Positions 33,662 to 42,966 of a stretch of 64,000 nucleotides of DNA are shown one piece after another. Within the stretch, counting starts at the first letter, position 1. Each line of letters opens with the position of its first letter. Origin of the DNA: Pyrinomonadaceae bacterium (GTDB lineage: Bacteria; Acidobacteriota; Blastocatellia; Pyrinomonadales; Pyrinomonadaceae). The stretch lies in contig JAIBCB010000002.1 of the NCBI GenBank assembly GCA_019694355.1, positions 62,001 to 126,000 of the forward strand. Reading direction: 5' to 3'. Under the pieces are notes generated by a model. That model saw nothing but the letters and a program-made list of their open reading frames with translations. It made no database searches and was not told the origin of the DNA. A program made the translations under genes and the position numbers.

Positions 33662-34027
33662 ATGGCAAAGTCCATAAATCGTCATTTCCAGTTCATTTCG
33701 TCCTCCCGCAACGTCCGCTCGGGCAACCTTTGGTATCCGGCCGCGGACGTCTATCAGACAAGCGAGGGCTGGATCGTCAAGGTAGAACTCGCGGGCGTTT
33801 CCGCCGAAGATATCGTGATCGAGGTGCATGGCAAAACGCTCTATATCACCGGCACACGTCGGGATCGCTCGTGCGGCGTCGGAGCGAATTACCACCAAAT
33901 GGAGATCACGTACAGCAATTTCGAAAAGACACTGAATTTCCCAGCTTCGATAGAAGGCGCCCGCGTCGAACATAATTTCGACAACGGACTTCTTATGATC
34001 CATTTAAGAAAAGGTGCAAATGGCTGA
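33662..34027 (+). CDS. Hsp20/alpha-crystallin small heat-shock protein
   Basis: 121 residues. WYPAADVYQTSEGWIVKVELAGVS is the start of the alpha-crystallin domain, followed by DIVIEVHGKTLYITGTRRDR and, near the end, FDNGLLMIHLRKG, the conserved GxLxI/V strand. The N-terminal arm is short (about 25 residues) and there is no clear IxI tail. It lies 12 bp after the CBS gene and overlaps the start of lon, making a CBS-hsp20-lon unit that holds aggregating proteins and degrades them. Confidence 0.9.
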   Translation: MAKSINRHFQFISSSRNVRSGNLWYPAADVYQTSEGWIVKVELAGVSAEDIVIEVHGKTLYITGTRRDRSCGVGANYHQMEITYSNFEKTLNFPASIEGARVEHNFDNGLLMIHLRKGANG

Positions 34028-36473
34028 TAATACCCCCGAAAGCGAAAACGAAAAGCCGGCCGACGCGTTACCGGAAGAACTTGAGATCCCTGTTCTGCCG
34101 CTGCAGAACACGACGCTTTTCCCCGAAACGGTCGTGCCGCTTGCCGTCGGCCGCGAACGCTCCACTCGTGCGGTCGAGGCTGCGCTTGCCACCGAAGAGA
34201 AGCTGATCGCCTGTGTTACGACAAAGACCGAGAACGTGACGGGCGATGACGCGACCCCGAAAGACCTTTATCAGATCGGCACCGTCGTAAACATCAAGAG
34301 AATGATGCGGAACGAGGGCGTGATGCAGCTGATCGTTCAGGGCATCGAGCGTTTCGAGGTCATCGAGTGGATCAGCGAGCAGCCGTATATGCGTGCGAAG
34401 GTGCGTGTGCAGTCGGAATTGCGCGTAGTAGACAGCGAAGAGGTCGAGGCACTCAAACGCAATATCCAGGGCATGATCCAGCAGGCTCTTGCTCTGCTGC
34501 CGAACGTACCGCCCGAGATCCGTATGGCGATAATGTCGCAGCAGGATCCCGTTCAGCTTGCATACTTTCTCGCCAGCGTCCTTGATCTCGGGACCGAGAC
34601 CGAGCAGAAGATGCTCGAATCGAGTACGGTTGACGGCCTTTTGACCTTGACGCATGCGGCTCTTGCACGTGAGCTGGAAATAATGGAGATCCGTTCGAAG
34701 ATCGCAACAGAGGCGCAGCACGAGATGGACAAATCTCAGCGCGACTATGTTCTGCGGCAGCAGATGAAGGCGATCCAGAAAGAGCTTGGCGACGAGGATT
34801 CGGGTGAGAAGGCCGAGGCCGAACAGCTTCGCGAAAGGCTCGAAAAGGCCGACCTTCCCGACGATGTCCGCAAGGAGGCGACGCGCGAGCTCAAGCGAAT
34901 GGAGCAGCTTCCGCAATCGGCTCCGGATTACCATGTGATCCGCACTTATCTCGAATATGTTCTCGAATTGCCGTGGCGAAAATCGAGCGAGGAGAAGCTC
35001 GATCTTGTCGAAGCTCGAAAGATCCTTGACGAAGATCATTATGGTCTCGAGGACATAAAAGAACGCATACTCGAGTCGCTTGCCGTCGTAAAACTTCGGC
35101 CGGACAGCAAGAGCCCTATCCTGCTTTTTGTCGGCCCTCCGGGAGTCGGGAAGACGAGTTTGGGACGCTCGATCGCAAGAGCCTTGGGACGCGAATTCGA
35201 CCGTATGAGCCTTGGCGGAATGCGTGATGAGGCTGAGCTTCGCGGACATCGGCGCACTTATATCGGCGCGATGCCGGGGCGGATAATCCAATCCCTGCGG
35301 CGTGTCGGCTTCAACAATCCGGTCCTGATGCTCGATGAGATCGACAAGCTCGGCAACGATTTTCGCGGCGATCCGGCGTCGGCATTGCTTGAGATTCTCG
35401 ATCCGGCGCAGAACAACACCTTCCGCGATAATTATCTCGATCTGCCGTTCGACCTCTCGAAGGTCTTCTTTATCGCGACGGCAAATCAGCTTTCGCCGAT
35501 ACCGATGCCGCTGCGCGATAGGATGGAGATCATCCAGCTCGCCGGTTACAGCGACCGCGAAAAGCTTGAGATCGCCAAACAATATCTGATCCCGCGGCAG
35601 ATAAAGGAAACCGGCCTTACGCCTGAACAGCTCGAGATCAGAGACGATGCCGTCAATCTGCTTACGACGCGATACACGCGCGAGGCAGGCGTTCGCCAGC
35701 TTGAGCGTTCGATCGGGAACATCGCACGAAAGGTCGCGTTGAAGGTCGCACAGGGCTCGACGGACATGGTCGTCGTGTCCGCGGAAGAGGTTCGCGGCTA
35801 TCTCGGCGCTCCGCGTGTGTTTCCGGAAGAAGCGAGGAAGGAACTGCCGCCGGGCGTTGCGACCGGAATGGCTTGGACGGAAATGGGCGGCGAAGTTCTG
35901 TTCATCGAGGCGACGCTTTTACCGGGCGGCGGCGGACTCACGCTGACGGGCCAGCTTGGCGATGTGATGAAGGAATCCGCGCAGGCCGCACGCAGCTATC
36001 TTTGGTCGCACGCTGCAGATTTCGGCATCGACACAGAGTTGATAAAACACAACGGAATTCACATTCACGTTCCTGCCGGTTCGATCCCAAAAGATGGCCC
36101 ATCGGCGGGCGTTACGATGGCTTCGGCGATGGCATCGCTCTATACGGGGCGAAAGGTTCGCTCGGACACGGCAATGACAGGCGAGATCACACTTTCGGGG
36201 CTCGTTTTTCCTGTCGGCGGCGTAAAAGAAAAGGTGATGGCCGCACATCGTGCCGGAATTCGCAGAATTATCCTGCCGGACAGGAACGAGCCGGACACTG
36301 ACGAGATTCCGGATGATGTGAAGAAAGAGCTCGAGTTCATTCCCGTGAAGTATATTTCGGAAGTGCTGAAGGCCGCCCTTGAACCAACGGGAACGCCGCC
36401 GAAGGTCGATGAATTTCCGTCCCGAGAGCGCGACGGTCATCCAACGACAAGCGGCGAACAGCCGGGAGCTTAG
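34020..36473 (+). CDS. lon: ATP-dependent protease Lon
   Basis: 817 residues from the ATG at 34020, overlapping hsp20 by 8 bp; a GTG two codons earlier is also open. The N-terminal LON substrate domain (EIPVLPLQNTTLFPETVVPL) is followed by a coiled coil, the AAA+ module with Walker A GPPGVGKT (~372-379) and Walker B VLMLDEIDKLG, and the protease domain with Ser695 in KDGPSAG and Lys738 in GGVKEK. It degrades misfolded and regulatory proteins in the cytoplasm. Its stop overlaps the convergent ferredoxin gene by 4 bp. Confidence 0.97.
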   Translation: MADNTPESENEKPADALPEELEIPVLPLQNTTLFPETVVPLAVGRERSTRAVEAALATEEKLIACVTTKTENVTGDDATPKDLYQIGTVVNIKRMMRNEGVMQLIVQGIERFEVIEWISEQPYMRAKVRVQSELRVVDSEEVEALKRNIQGMIQQALALLPNVPPEIRMAIMSQQDPVQLAYFLASVLDLGTETEQKMLESSTVDGLLTLTHAALARELEIMEIRSKIATEAQHEMDKSQRDYVLRQQMKAIQKELGDEDSGEKAEAEQLRERLEKADLPDDVRKEATRELKRMEQLPQSAPDYHVIRTYLEYVLELPWRKSSEEKLDLVEARKILDEDHYGLEDIKERILESLAVVKLRPDSKSPILLFVGPPGVGKTSLGRSIARALGREFDRMSLGGMRDEAELRGHRRTYIGAMPGRIIQSLRRVGFNNPVLMLDEIDKLGNDFRGDPASALLEILDPAQNNTFRDNYLDLPFDLSKVFFIATANQLSPIPMPLRDRMEIIQLAGYSDREKLEIAKQYLIPRQIKETGLTPEQLEIRDDAVNLLTTRYTREAGVRQLERSIGNIARKVALKVAQGSTDMVVVSAEEVRGYLGAPRVFPEEARKELPPGVATGMAWTEMGGEVLFIEATLLPGGGGLTLTGQLGDVMKESAQAARSYLWSHAADFGIDTELIKHNGIHIHVPAGSIPKDGPSAGVTMASAMASLYTGRKVRSDTAMTGEITLSGLVFPVGGVKEKVMAAHRAGIRRIILPDRNEPDTDEIPDDVKKELEFIPVKYISEVLKAALEPTGTPPKVDEFPSRERDGHPTTSGEQPGA

Positions 36474-38356
36474 GATCGTTTTGCGGCCTTGAATCGTGGA
36501 TTCATCTCGATCGCACGATCGAAATGTTTATCGGCGAGATCGTCCATTCCGGCGCCCTTTAGACGCATTCCCAACATCCAGTGAAATAGCGGATCGTTCG
36601 GAGTAAGCTGGTCAGCTCGTGCTTGAAAGTTCGCGGCGAGAGCGTCATCGCCCGCGGCCTTGGCGGCTGCGGCGAGGAACGACGTCGCAAGCGGAAGGTT
36701 CGGGTTCTCACGCACGGCCTGCGACCACGTGTCGAACGCGTCCTTTTGTCGCCCGAGGCTCCAAAGTGCTTCGCCCTTTTGTTCGAGGGCAAGCGTTAGG
36801 TCGGGACGTTCTTTAAGTGCCGCATCTAAGCTCGTGATCGCTTCGGCGTGCTTGCCGGTTCGATTCAGGATCGCACCGCGATAATAATCCGCAAGAGCTT
36901 TTGCTGCACCGTGTTCGTGGGCAGAAGCGTCCGCAAGCGTTTCGGTCGCCTTGGCTGCATCGCCTCCAAGATATTCGAGCCAGGCGAGTTTCGAGAGTGC
37001 CTGGACGTTCGTGAAAAGGCCGTTGTTCCGTGCGGTCGAAAAATGCGTACGGCCGGCGGCAATATTCTGCTTATCTGCAGGCGAGAGCCACTGGGCCGGG
37101 TTCGCCTGAGCGAGAGCGACCTCGTCCGGTAAGTGTATCGCTTCGAAGGCTTTCGCACCTTGCCATTCGTGATAGCGGATCCAACCGCTGTGTGCCGTCA
37201 AGCCGAGCCAGCCGAGCGAAAGTACGAGAAAGATCGAACCCGCACGCGTGACCTTGCCGCCGTTCTTTAGGTTGAATTGATAGAGCGAAAGGTCGTTTGA
37301 AATTAACAATCGATATGTTCGCCAGGCAACGAAGGTCGTGATCCCGGCGAGCGCAAGGGCGAGCAGCATCGGGATAAGCTGATATGTATCCCAAACCGCA
37401 TAAAGGCTTAAGAGGAACACGACGGCGGCACCGATCTCCTCCGGCCAAGTGAGCGAATATGTCTTCTTTACTTTGTTTGCGGTGCCGAACGACGGCTTGC
37501 CGAAACCGTAATAAAGTGCGTTGGTCGGACAGACGCTGACGCAGTCCATACACTTCATACAGCCGGGGTCGACGACCATTCCGTGCTCGCGAACCTCGGC
37601 GTGCACGATCACGTTCGAGGTGCAGGCCGCGGTGCAGAATCCGCATTGATCGCACGCATCTGTTACGCGGATCCGCCCGACAGCGACCTTGTCGGCCACT
37701 GCAAAGAATCCGCCATACGGACAGGCGTAGGTGCAGAAACCTTTAGATCCGAGGAAATAGACGGTCACGAAGCCGCAGATAAAAAGAAAGGGAACGGCGA
37801 CCGCAAGCGTAGGGAACGTGCTCCAAAAATCCTGCGTAACGATGTGGTTCGTAAACTGCGGGATCACGCCTTCGCCCTGCGGCGGTGCGAGAAAGCGGTT
37901 CAGCACAGGCAGCCCGAACATATAAAGAGCTGCGAGCAAGGGAACCCACATCAAAAGCCGCGAGCGGAAAGGCCGCGGTTTGATGCCGATCTTCTTAAGC
38001 ATCCAGGCCGCAAGATCTTGAAGCGCGACCACATGACAAGCCCATCCGCAGATCCAGCGGCCGAGGACCAGCGTTGACAGTATCGCTAGCGCGAAGAAGA
38101 TGAAACCGGCGTTGATCGCACCGCGGCTCAAGGTCTGCATCGCCTCTGACGGTTCGATAGGCGAGACCGTTGAGCCGGAGATCTGCCACTGAACGAAATG
38201 GGCGACCATCAATGCCGTCAAAAGGATGAGCGCAGCAGCGCGCCAACGACTGACCTTCGAATGAGGGACTTTCGCTGCGGTGTTTTCGTTATTTGGGAGA
38301 ACAGGCAGGGCCTTGCTTCGCTTTTCGCCCGTCTCGCCTGTGCAGCTGCTACTCAT
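36470..38356 (-). CDS. CcoG/NapH-like membrane polyferredoxin with C-terminal TPR domain
   Basis: 628 residues. Membrane helices at ~35-55 and ~85-105, then LGRWICGWACHVVALQDLAAW, further helices, FCTYACPYGG, and two 4Fe-4S motifs, CDQCGFCTAACTSN and CMKCMDCVSVCPTNAL (~250-290), as in the NapH/CcoG/RdxA group. More helices lead to ~200 residues of TPRs (AEAITSLDAALKERPDLTLAL, PLFHWMLGMRLKGAGMDDLA). Relatives pass electrons from quinol for cofactor or copper reduction. The TPR tail is unusual and suggests docking of a partner protein. Confidence 0.83.
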   Translation of the reverse strand: MSSSCTGETGEKRSKALPVLPNNENTAAKVPHSKVSRWRAAALILLTALMVAHFVQWQISGSTVSPIEPSEAMQTLSRGAINAGFIFFALAILSTLVLGRWICGWACHVVALQDLAAWMLKKIGIKPRPFRSRLLMWVPLLAALYMFGLPVLNRFLAPPQGEGVIPQFTNHIVTQDFWSTFPTLAVAVPFLFICGFVTVYFLGSKGFCTYACPYGGFFAVADKVAVGRIRVTDACDQCGFCTAACTSNVIVHAEVREHGMVVDPGCMKCMDCVSVCPTNALYYGFGKPSFGTANKVKKTYSLTWPEEIGAAVVFLLSLYAVWDTYQLIPMLLALALAGITTFVAWRTYRLLISNDLSLYQFNLKNGGKVTRAGSIFLVLSLGWLGLTAHSGWIRYHEWQGAKAFEAIHLPDEVALAQANPAQWLSPADKQNIAAGRTHFSTARNNGLFTNVQALSKLAWLEYLGGDAAKATETLADASAHEHGAAKALADYYRGAILNRTGKHAEAITSLDAALKERPDLTLALEQKGEALWSLGRQKDAFDTWSQAVRENPNLPLATSFLAAAAKAAGDDALAANFQARADQLTPNDPLFHWMLGMRLKGAGMDDLADKHFDRAIEMNPRFKAAKRS

Positions 38357-38552
38357 ACTTAAACAACTCGATGGTTAGCACTATGGCCGTAATTTCGGAT
38401 GATCTAATGAAAATTCTACACAAAAGACTTGCTATTCGCACCCAAACGGGTGTAAAAACGAGGATACGTCTCCAAGACAAAATCCAAGACTTAACCAAGA
38501 CCGGATACGGCCGCATTAACCACCTGGGTTAATTTAATCAAGAAAAACGACT

Positions 38553-40625
38553 ATGTTGAAGCCAATTTTAATTGCGTTGCTCCCTTTCCTGTTTTTATTT
38601 AACAGCGGATCGGATGCCCTGCTGTCGGGTGCGAAACCAAAGCCCGATGGCTATTCAGGAACCTTAGAGAAGATGCTCGTTGAGAGCGGCACCGTCTCGA
38701 TGCAGGTCGATATGTTCAAGATGAACGCGAGAGCGGGCCGTGTGCAGGTCGATATGCCGGTCAAGGCAAATTCGTTCTTCACGATCCTCGTGTTCAATGA
38801 TGAGCTTCGCGGGCCGAATCCGGGCTCGATGGACCTTGAGGGCAGTTTCTCCGGCGGTGTTGGCCGATCGGCGATGACCTTCAACGACCTTGCTCTTGAA
38901 AATCAGGCTTGGGAAGAAGGCGGCGACCTTGTTATCCGCAGCGCTCGCACGGGTATGGTCTATTTCCGGGTCGAAGGCCAGGAATACACCTATAACCCAA
39001 TGATCCGCGGCCTCATCATTTCGAACGGCCGTTTGGTCGTTGCCGATCAATACGCGGCATCGATCGGACGAAAAGATCTTGCCGGCACGACGGTCGGCAC
39101 GATCGGCATGGACGCTAGAATGCGCACGATCGAGTCGTCCCAGATCGTTGACGGCGAGGTGAAGTCGGAAGATATGCCTGCGCTGGCTCCATCAGCTGGC
39201 ACCGTTCCGGGTCCCGACGTCATAGTAGGCGACCTTTCCGGCCTTGCACAGTTCGGCAGCAGTTCGGGTACGCAGGTCGGCCTGGCGGTTGCCACGGACT
39301 CATGCAACTTCGGTACGGAAAACCTGCACTGGAATGCAAATCCGAGCAACGACCATCCGGTCATCCCGCAGAATCTCTATCGAATGTCGGCAAATGGCGA
39401 TCGTATGGAGCAGATCGGGCAGTCGAGCGTAAAACACGCATTCACGGCCCTTACGATGAACATCTGCGGTCTCGGCTGCAACGGCGTCGGCGGCTCGAAC
39501 CTCGGTTCAGGCTGCTCAGATCCATATTCAGCAAGCTTGAACGCCGGCCCGAATCTCGGTTCGCGTGCATGGATCAATCCGTTTACAGGAGATTTTCCGC
39601 GTGGAGATTCGGCTACGCCGAACAATAACCATTCGGGTCATACGCATACCGGTACGTCGCACCGCATCCTCGTCGAGATCAATGACCTTAATACGTCGAT
39701 GAACGCGGGCGCGACCTATTATGCCGAAGGACAATACATCACGCCGCACGAATATGCCTGGTGCCAGACCCATCCGGGTCAGTGCAATATGTACAACAAC
39801 GTGTCGTATCGCCAATATTCGGTGAACGGCACGACGAGCCCATTCAGCTTCTCGCCTGTGGCATCTACTGTTCGCACGAAACCGGCGATCTTGGCCTGGA
39901 CGGGATCTACAGCGGTTGACATTCAGCCGGCGGCCGGCGCAGACGGCATCGGCACTGTTGCATATAAGGTGACGCAACTCTCGCCAACTCTTTGGCATTA
40001 TGAGTACGCGATCTACAACCAGAATATGGATCGCGGTATCCAGTCCTTCAGCGTTCCGCTGAACGGTGCTCCGATCACGAATATTGGCTTTCACGCTCCG
40101 CCGCAGCATCCCGGCTGGGCAAACGACGGCACTGCCGGAAATGCAGGTTTCAGCAGCCAGCCGTGGGCCGTTGATCAGTCCGGTGGCAATGTTACATGGT
40201 CGAGCGAGACGTTCGCTCAGAACCCGAATGCGAACGCCATTCGCTGGGGAACGACCTATAATTTCCGTTTCGATTCGACAAATGCCCCGGTTACCACGAC
40301 CGCTACGATCGGGTTCTATAAGACCGGAGCTCCTATCACAGTTACCGTCCAAGGCCCGGCAGGAGTCGCTCCGCCGGCAACATACACGGTCTCCGGCCGC
40401 GTTGTTAACAGCAGCGGAATGGGCGTTGGTATGGAGCGTGTGTTCTTGTCAGGAGATGTTACGCGTTCCGGCGCTTTGACGAATCCGTTCGGGTACTTCA
40501 TCTTCTCGAATGTTTCCGGCGGCAACTACACGATCGGTGTTGCGTCGCGGCGATACACCTATCCGTCATCGCAGATCACTGTCGGCGGGAATATTTCGGA
40601 TATTCTTATTACGGCAAACCCATAA
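38553..40625 (+). CDS. Large secreted protein with C-terminal carboxypeptidase-regulatory-like domain
   Basis: 690 residues. Signal peptide MLKPILIALLPFLFLFNSGS. Most of the mature protein is beta-rich and rich in Gly, Asn and Ser, with a Cys-containing segment (NICGLGCNGVGGSNLGSGCS) and HSGHTHTGTSHRILVEINDLN. The last ~80 residues (YTVSGRVVNSSGMGVGMERVFLSG..GYFIFSNVSGGNYTIGV) are a carboxypeptidase-regulatory-like/CNA-B-type beta-sandwich common in acidobacterial cell-surface proteins. I do not recognise the main domain. Monocistronic with its own terminator; likely outer-surface or extracellular. Confidence 0.75.
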   Translation: MLKPILIALLPFLFLFNSGSDALLSGAKPKPDGYSGTLEKMLVESGTVSMQVDMFKMNARAGRVQVDMPVKANSFFTILVFNDELRGPNPGSMDLEGSFSGGVGRSAMTFNDLALENQAWEEGGDLVIRSARTGMVYFRVEGQEYTYNPMIRGLIISNGRLVVADQYAASIGRKDLAGTTVGTIGMDARMRTIESSQIVDGEVKSEDMPALAPSAGTVPGPDVIVGDLSGLAQFGSSSGTQVGLAVATDSCNFGTENLHWNANPSNDHPVIPQNLYRMSANGDRMEQIGQSSVKHAFTALTMNICGLGCNGVGGSNLGSGCSDPYSASLNAGPNLGSRAWINPFTGDFPRGDSATPNNNHSGHTHTGTSHRILVEINDLNTSMNAGATYYAEGQYITPHEYAWCQTHPGQCNMYNNVSYRQYSVNGTTSPFSFSPVASTVRTKPAILAWTGSTAVDIQPAAGADGIGTVAYKVTQLSPTLWHYEYAIYNQNMDRGIQSFSVPLNGAPITNIGFHAPPQHPGWANDGTAGNAGFSSQPWAVDQSGGNVTWSSETFAQNPNANAIRWGTTYNFRFDSTNAPVTTTATIGFYKTGAPITVTVQGPAGVAPPATYTVSGRVVNSSGMGVGMERVFLSGDVTRSGALTNPFGYFIFSNVSGGNYTIGVASRRYTYPSSQITVGGNISDILITANP

Positions 40626-40659
40626 CATCGAGCCTCATGCCGAGGCACGAGCGAATTGA

Positions 40660-40694
40660 GCGGCCTTGCCGGCGAACGGCAGGGCCGCTTTTTT
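40660..40694 (+). terminator. Rho-independent terminator
   Basis: GCGGCCTTGCCG/CGGCAGGGCCGC (40660-40671 with 40677-40688), one G-T wobble, GCGAA loop, followed by TTTTTT. It lies 34 bp after the secreted protein gene. Confidence 0.9.
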
Positions 40695-40724
40695 GTTCCC
40701 GTTTTGACAGAACGCCCGCCGTGT

Positions 40725-40754
40725 TTGAAAAAATTTTGCCTAAACTCCTAATAA
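40725..40754 (+). promoter_or_regulatory. Candidate promoter of the mre operon
   Basis: TTGAAA (40725-40730) and TAATAA (40749-40754) with an 18-bp spacer, about 180 bp before mreB and after the terminator. The intervening leader shows no riboswitch or ORF that I can support. By-eye prediction. Confidence 0.4.
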
Positions 40755-40935
40755 TGCTGTCTTTCAAGTAGAAATGCGTTGCAAATAAAGTGTATTCTTT
40801 CTAATTAGACGTTTTGGGCGACAGGCGGCCTTAAATTGCGCCTTTTCTGCGGTACGCGCGGCAGATTCAGGTGATTCCCTCCCCGGTTCGAAAAACGGAT
40901 CTAAAATCAAAGCTTTAGGGAACTTAAGAAGCGGA

Positions 40936-41982
40936 ATGGCATTTAAGTCTTTATTTAGTTTATTTTCGAGCGATCTTGCGATCGACCTCGGAACGGCAAA
41001 CACTCTTGTTTACGCGAACGGACGCGGGATCGTGGTCTCTGAACCGTCGATCGTCGCGATCAACAAGGTTACGAACCAGGTCGAGGCTGTCGGACGCGAC
41101 GCCAAAGAGATGCTCGGCCGCACGCCGGGCAACATCGTGGCGATCCGTCCGATGAAGGACGGCGTTATCGCGAATTTCGAAGTGACGGAAAAGATGCTTC
41201 AGCATTTTATCCGAAAGGCTCACAACGGAAAGTCGTGGGTCAGGCCGCGTGTCGTCATCGGCATTCCGTCCGAGATCACGCAGGTCGAGCGGCGTGCGGT
41301 CGAGGATTCGGCATATCGCGCAAAGGCTTCGGAAGTTTACCTTGTCGAAGAAGCGATGGCCGCGGCGATCGGTGCGGGACTTCCGATCACCGAACCTCAC
41401 GGCAATATGGTCGTTGACATTGGCGGCGGAACGACGGACATCGCCGTCATCTCGCTTTCAGGCATCGTTTATTCGCGTGCGGTGCGTGTTGCCGGCAATG
41501 AGATGGACGATGCCATCACACAGTACATCAAACGCAAATACAACCTTCTGATCGGCGAGCGTACGGCCGAAGCGATCAAGATCGCCCTGGGCAGCGCATT
41601 CCCGCTCGAAGAGCCGCTCTCGATGGACGTCCGCGGCCGCAACCTCATCGAAGGTATCCCAAAGACGATCACGATGACCGATGAAGAGATCCGTGAAGCT
41701 CTGTCAGACGCGATCTCGACGATCATCAACGCTGTTCGTGTCGCACTCGAAAGGACGCCGCCTGAGCTCTCGGCCGACATCGTGGAACGCGGCATTGTCC
41801 TTACGGGCGGCGGCGCACTCCTTAAGAATCTCGACAAACGCTTGATGATCGAGACCGGACTGCCGGTCGTGATCGCTGAGGATCCGCTCTCATCCGTCGT
41901 GCTTGGTACGGGCAAGATGCTTTCGGACTTCGAACTCCTCAAGCGCGTTAAATGGGATAACTCGATGATGACGGGGAACTAA
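40936..41982 (+). CDS. mreB: Rod shape-determining protein MreB
   Basis: 348 residues. [21 protein letters not shown] is the actin-fold phosphate 1 loop; [18 protein letters not shown] is phosphate 2, and [19 protein letters not shown] the adenosine loop. MreB polymerises under the inner membrane and guides the elongasome. First gene of mreB-mreC-mreD-mrdA-rodA, all on the plus strand with short gaps, so the cells are probably rods. Confidence 0.97.
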   Translation: MAFKSLFSLFSSDLAIDLGTANTLVYANGRGIVVSEPSIVAINKVTNQVEAVGRDAKEMLGRTPGNIVAIRPMKDGVIANFEVTEKMLQHFIRKAHNGKSWVRPRVVIGIPSEITQVERRAVEDSAYRAKASEVYLVEEAMAAAIGAGLPITEPHGNMVVDIGGGTTDIAVISLSGIVYSRAVRVAGNEMDDAITQYIKRKYNLLIGERTAEAIKIALGSAFPLEEPLSMDVRGRNLIEGIPKTITMTDEEIREALSDAISTIINAVRVALERTPPELSADIVERGIVLTGGGALLKNLDKRLMIETGLPVVIAEDPLSSVVLGTGKMLSDFELLKRVKWDNSMMTGN

Positions 41983-42027
41983 ATGGGTCTAAAAGCTAAC
42001 CTCTAGTGCCAAGGTCTTCTTCTTGTC

Positions 42028-42066
42028 GGAACTTTGGACCTTGGGCATTGGACTTTCGACGTTGTT
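42028..42066. repeat. GGACTTTGGACC-type word repeat between mreB and mreC
   Basis: The 87 bp between mreB and mreC include GAACTTTGGACCTTGGGC and ATTGGACTTTCGAC, variants of one word. Translated in frame with mreC it would give MDLGHWTFD, a sequence known as the translation of such words; it is not part of the MreC family. The true mreC start is therefore the ATG at 42070. Confidence 0.5.
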
Positions 42067-42069
42067 GCG

Positions 42070-42966
42070 ATGGTTGAGCGTAGTCAAAAGGATGTATGGC
42101 GATTGGCTCCCTGGCTAATGGTCGCTCTCCTATTGCTGAATTTCATTTTAATGGCCCTGGATGCCCGCGAGAGCACGTCGGGCAAGCTCGTGGTACGCTC
42201 TTGGACCCAAACCGCCGCAGACTTTGTCCAATCGCCCGTAACGACCATTTCAACCTCTGTCTCGAACTACTTTTCTTCGATCGCGAACCTGCGATCGGCC
42301 CAAGACGAGAACACGACGCTTAAACAGCGTGTTCAGGAGCTTGAGGTCGAACTTCGCCAGAAGGACGGCCTTGCCAACGAGAACGAGAGGCTGCGCTCGC
42401 TCCTGCAGCTTAAAGATGAGAGCAAGTACAAGGTCTTGTCGGCACGTATCATCGGCCGCGATCCGTCGGCGTGGTTCAACGCGTCGATAATCAACCGCGG
42501 CAGCCTCGACGGCGTTACGCTGAATATGCCAGTCGTAACGGACGGCGGCATCGTTGGCCGCATAACGGCCGTAAGTCCGCTTACATCACAGGTCGATCTG
42601 ATCACGTACAGCAAATCCGGTGTCGGTGGGATCGTCGGCGAAGTTGGGGCAACAAATGCCTTGGGCGTCGTCGTCGGTACGGGAAAGACGAATATCCTTG
42701 AGATGAAATACGTTCCCGGCACGGCAGAGGTCGAAGTCGGACAGCCGATCTTTACGACCGGCCAGGACGGCATCTATCCCGCAGGCCTAAAGATCGGCGA
42801 GATCGTCAACGTCGTTCGCGGATCGGCAACGACCGCACACAAGATCGAGATCAAACCGGCCGCGAGACTGGATTCAATGCAGGAGGTCGGTGTCCTTTTG
42901 TACCAGCCGCCGCAAAAACCGGAGTTTGAGCAGCGTGTAACGCCGGAGCAGACGAAAAAGAAATAG
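42070..42966 (+). CDS. mreC: Rod shape-determining protein MreC
   Basis: 298 residues from the ATG at 42070. A single N-terminal membrane helix (LAPWLMVALLLLNFILMAL), then a coiled coil (RSAQDENTTLKQRVQELEVEL), then the periplasmic beta domains (SARIIGRDPSAWFNASIINRG, MPVVTDGGIVGRITAVSP, GVVVGTGKTNILEMKYVPG). MreC links MreB filaments to the penicillin-binding protein complex. Adjacent to mreD with no gap. Confidence 0.93.
   Translation: MVERSQKDVWRLAPWLMVALLLLNFILMALDARESTSGKLVVRSWTQTAADFVQSPVTTISTSVSNYFSSIANLRSAQDENTTLKQRVQELEVELRQKDGLANENERLRSLLQLKDESKYKVLSARIIGRDPSAWFNASIINRGSLDGVTLNMPVVTDGGIVGRITAVSPLTSQVDLITYSKSGVGGIVGEVGATNALGVVVGTGKTNILEMKYVPGTAEVEVGQPIFTTGQDGIYPAGLKIGEIVNVVRGSATTAHKIEIKPAARLDSMQEVGVLLYQPPQKPEFEQRVTPEQTKKK

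Noticed and set aside
34068..35582. 504-residue ORF antisense to lon
   Set aside because: Lies fully inside a clear lon gene; its length comes from the GC-biased codon positions of the sense gene and it has no family motif.
38293..38532. 79-residue ORF before the large secreted protein
   Set aside because: Overlaps the start of the ferredoxin gene in antisense, no ribosome site and no recognisable domain; the region is better read as the leader of the gene at 38553.
38357..38552. Riboswitch in the secreted protein leader
   Set aside because: Looked for c-di-GMP, cobalamin, TPP and SAM core words; none present.
39528..40352. 274-residue antisense ORF in the secreted protein gene
   Set aside because: No motif, Arg-rich shadow composition, and the sense frame has signal peptide, domain and terminator.
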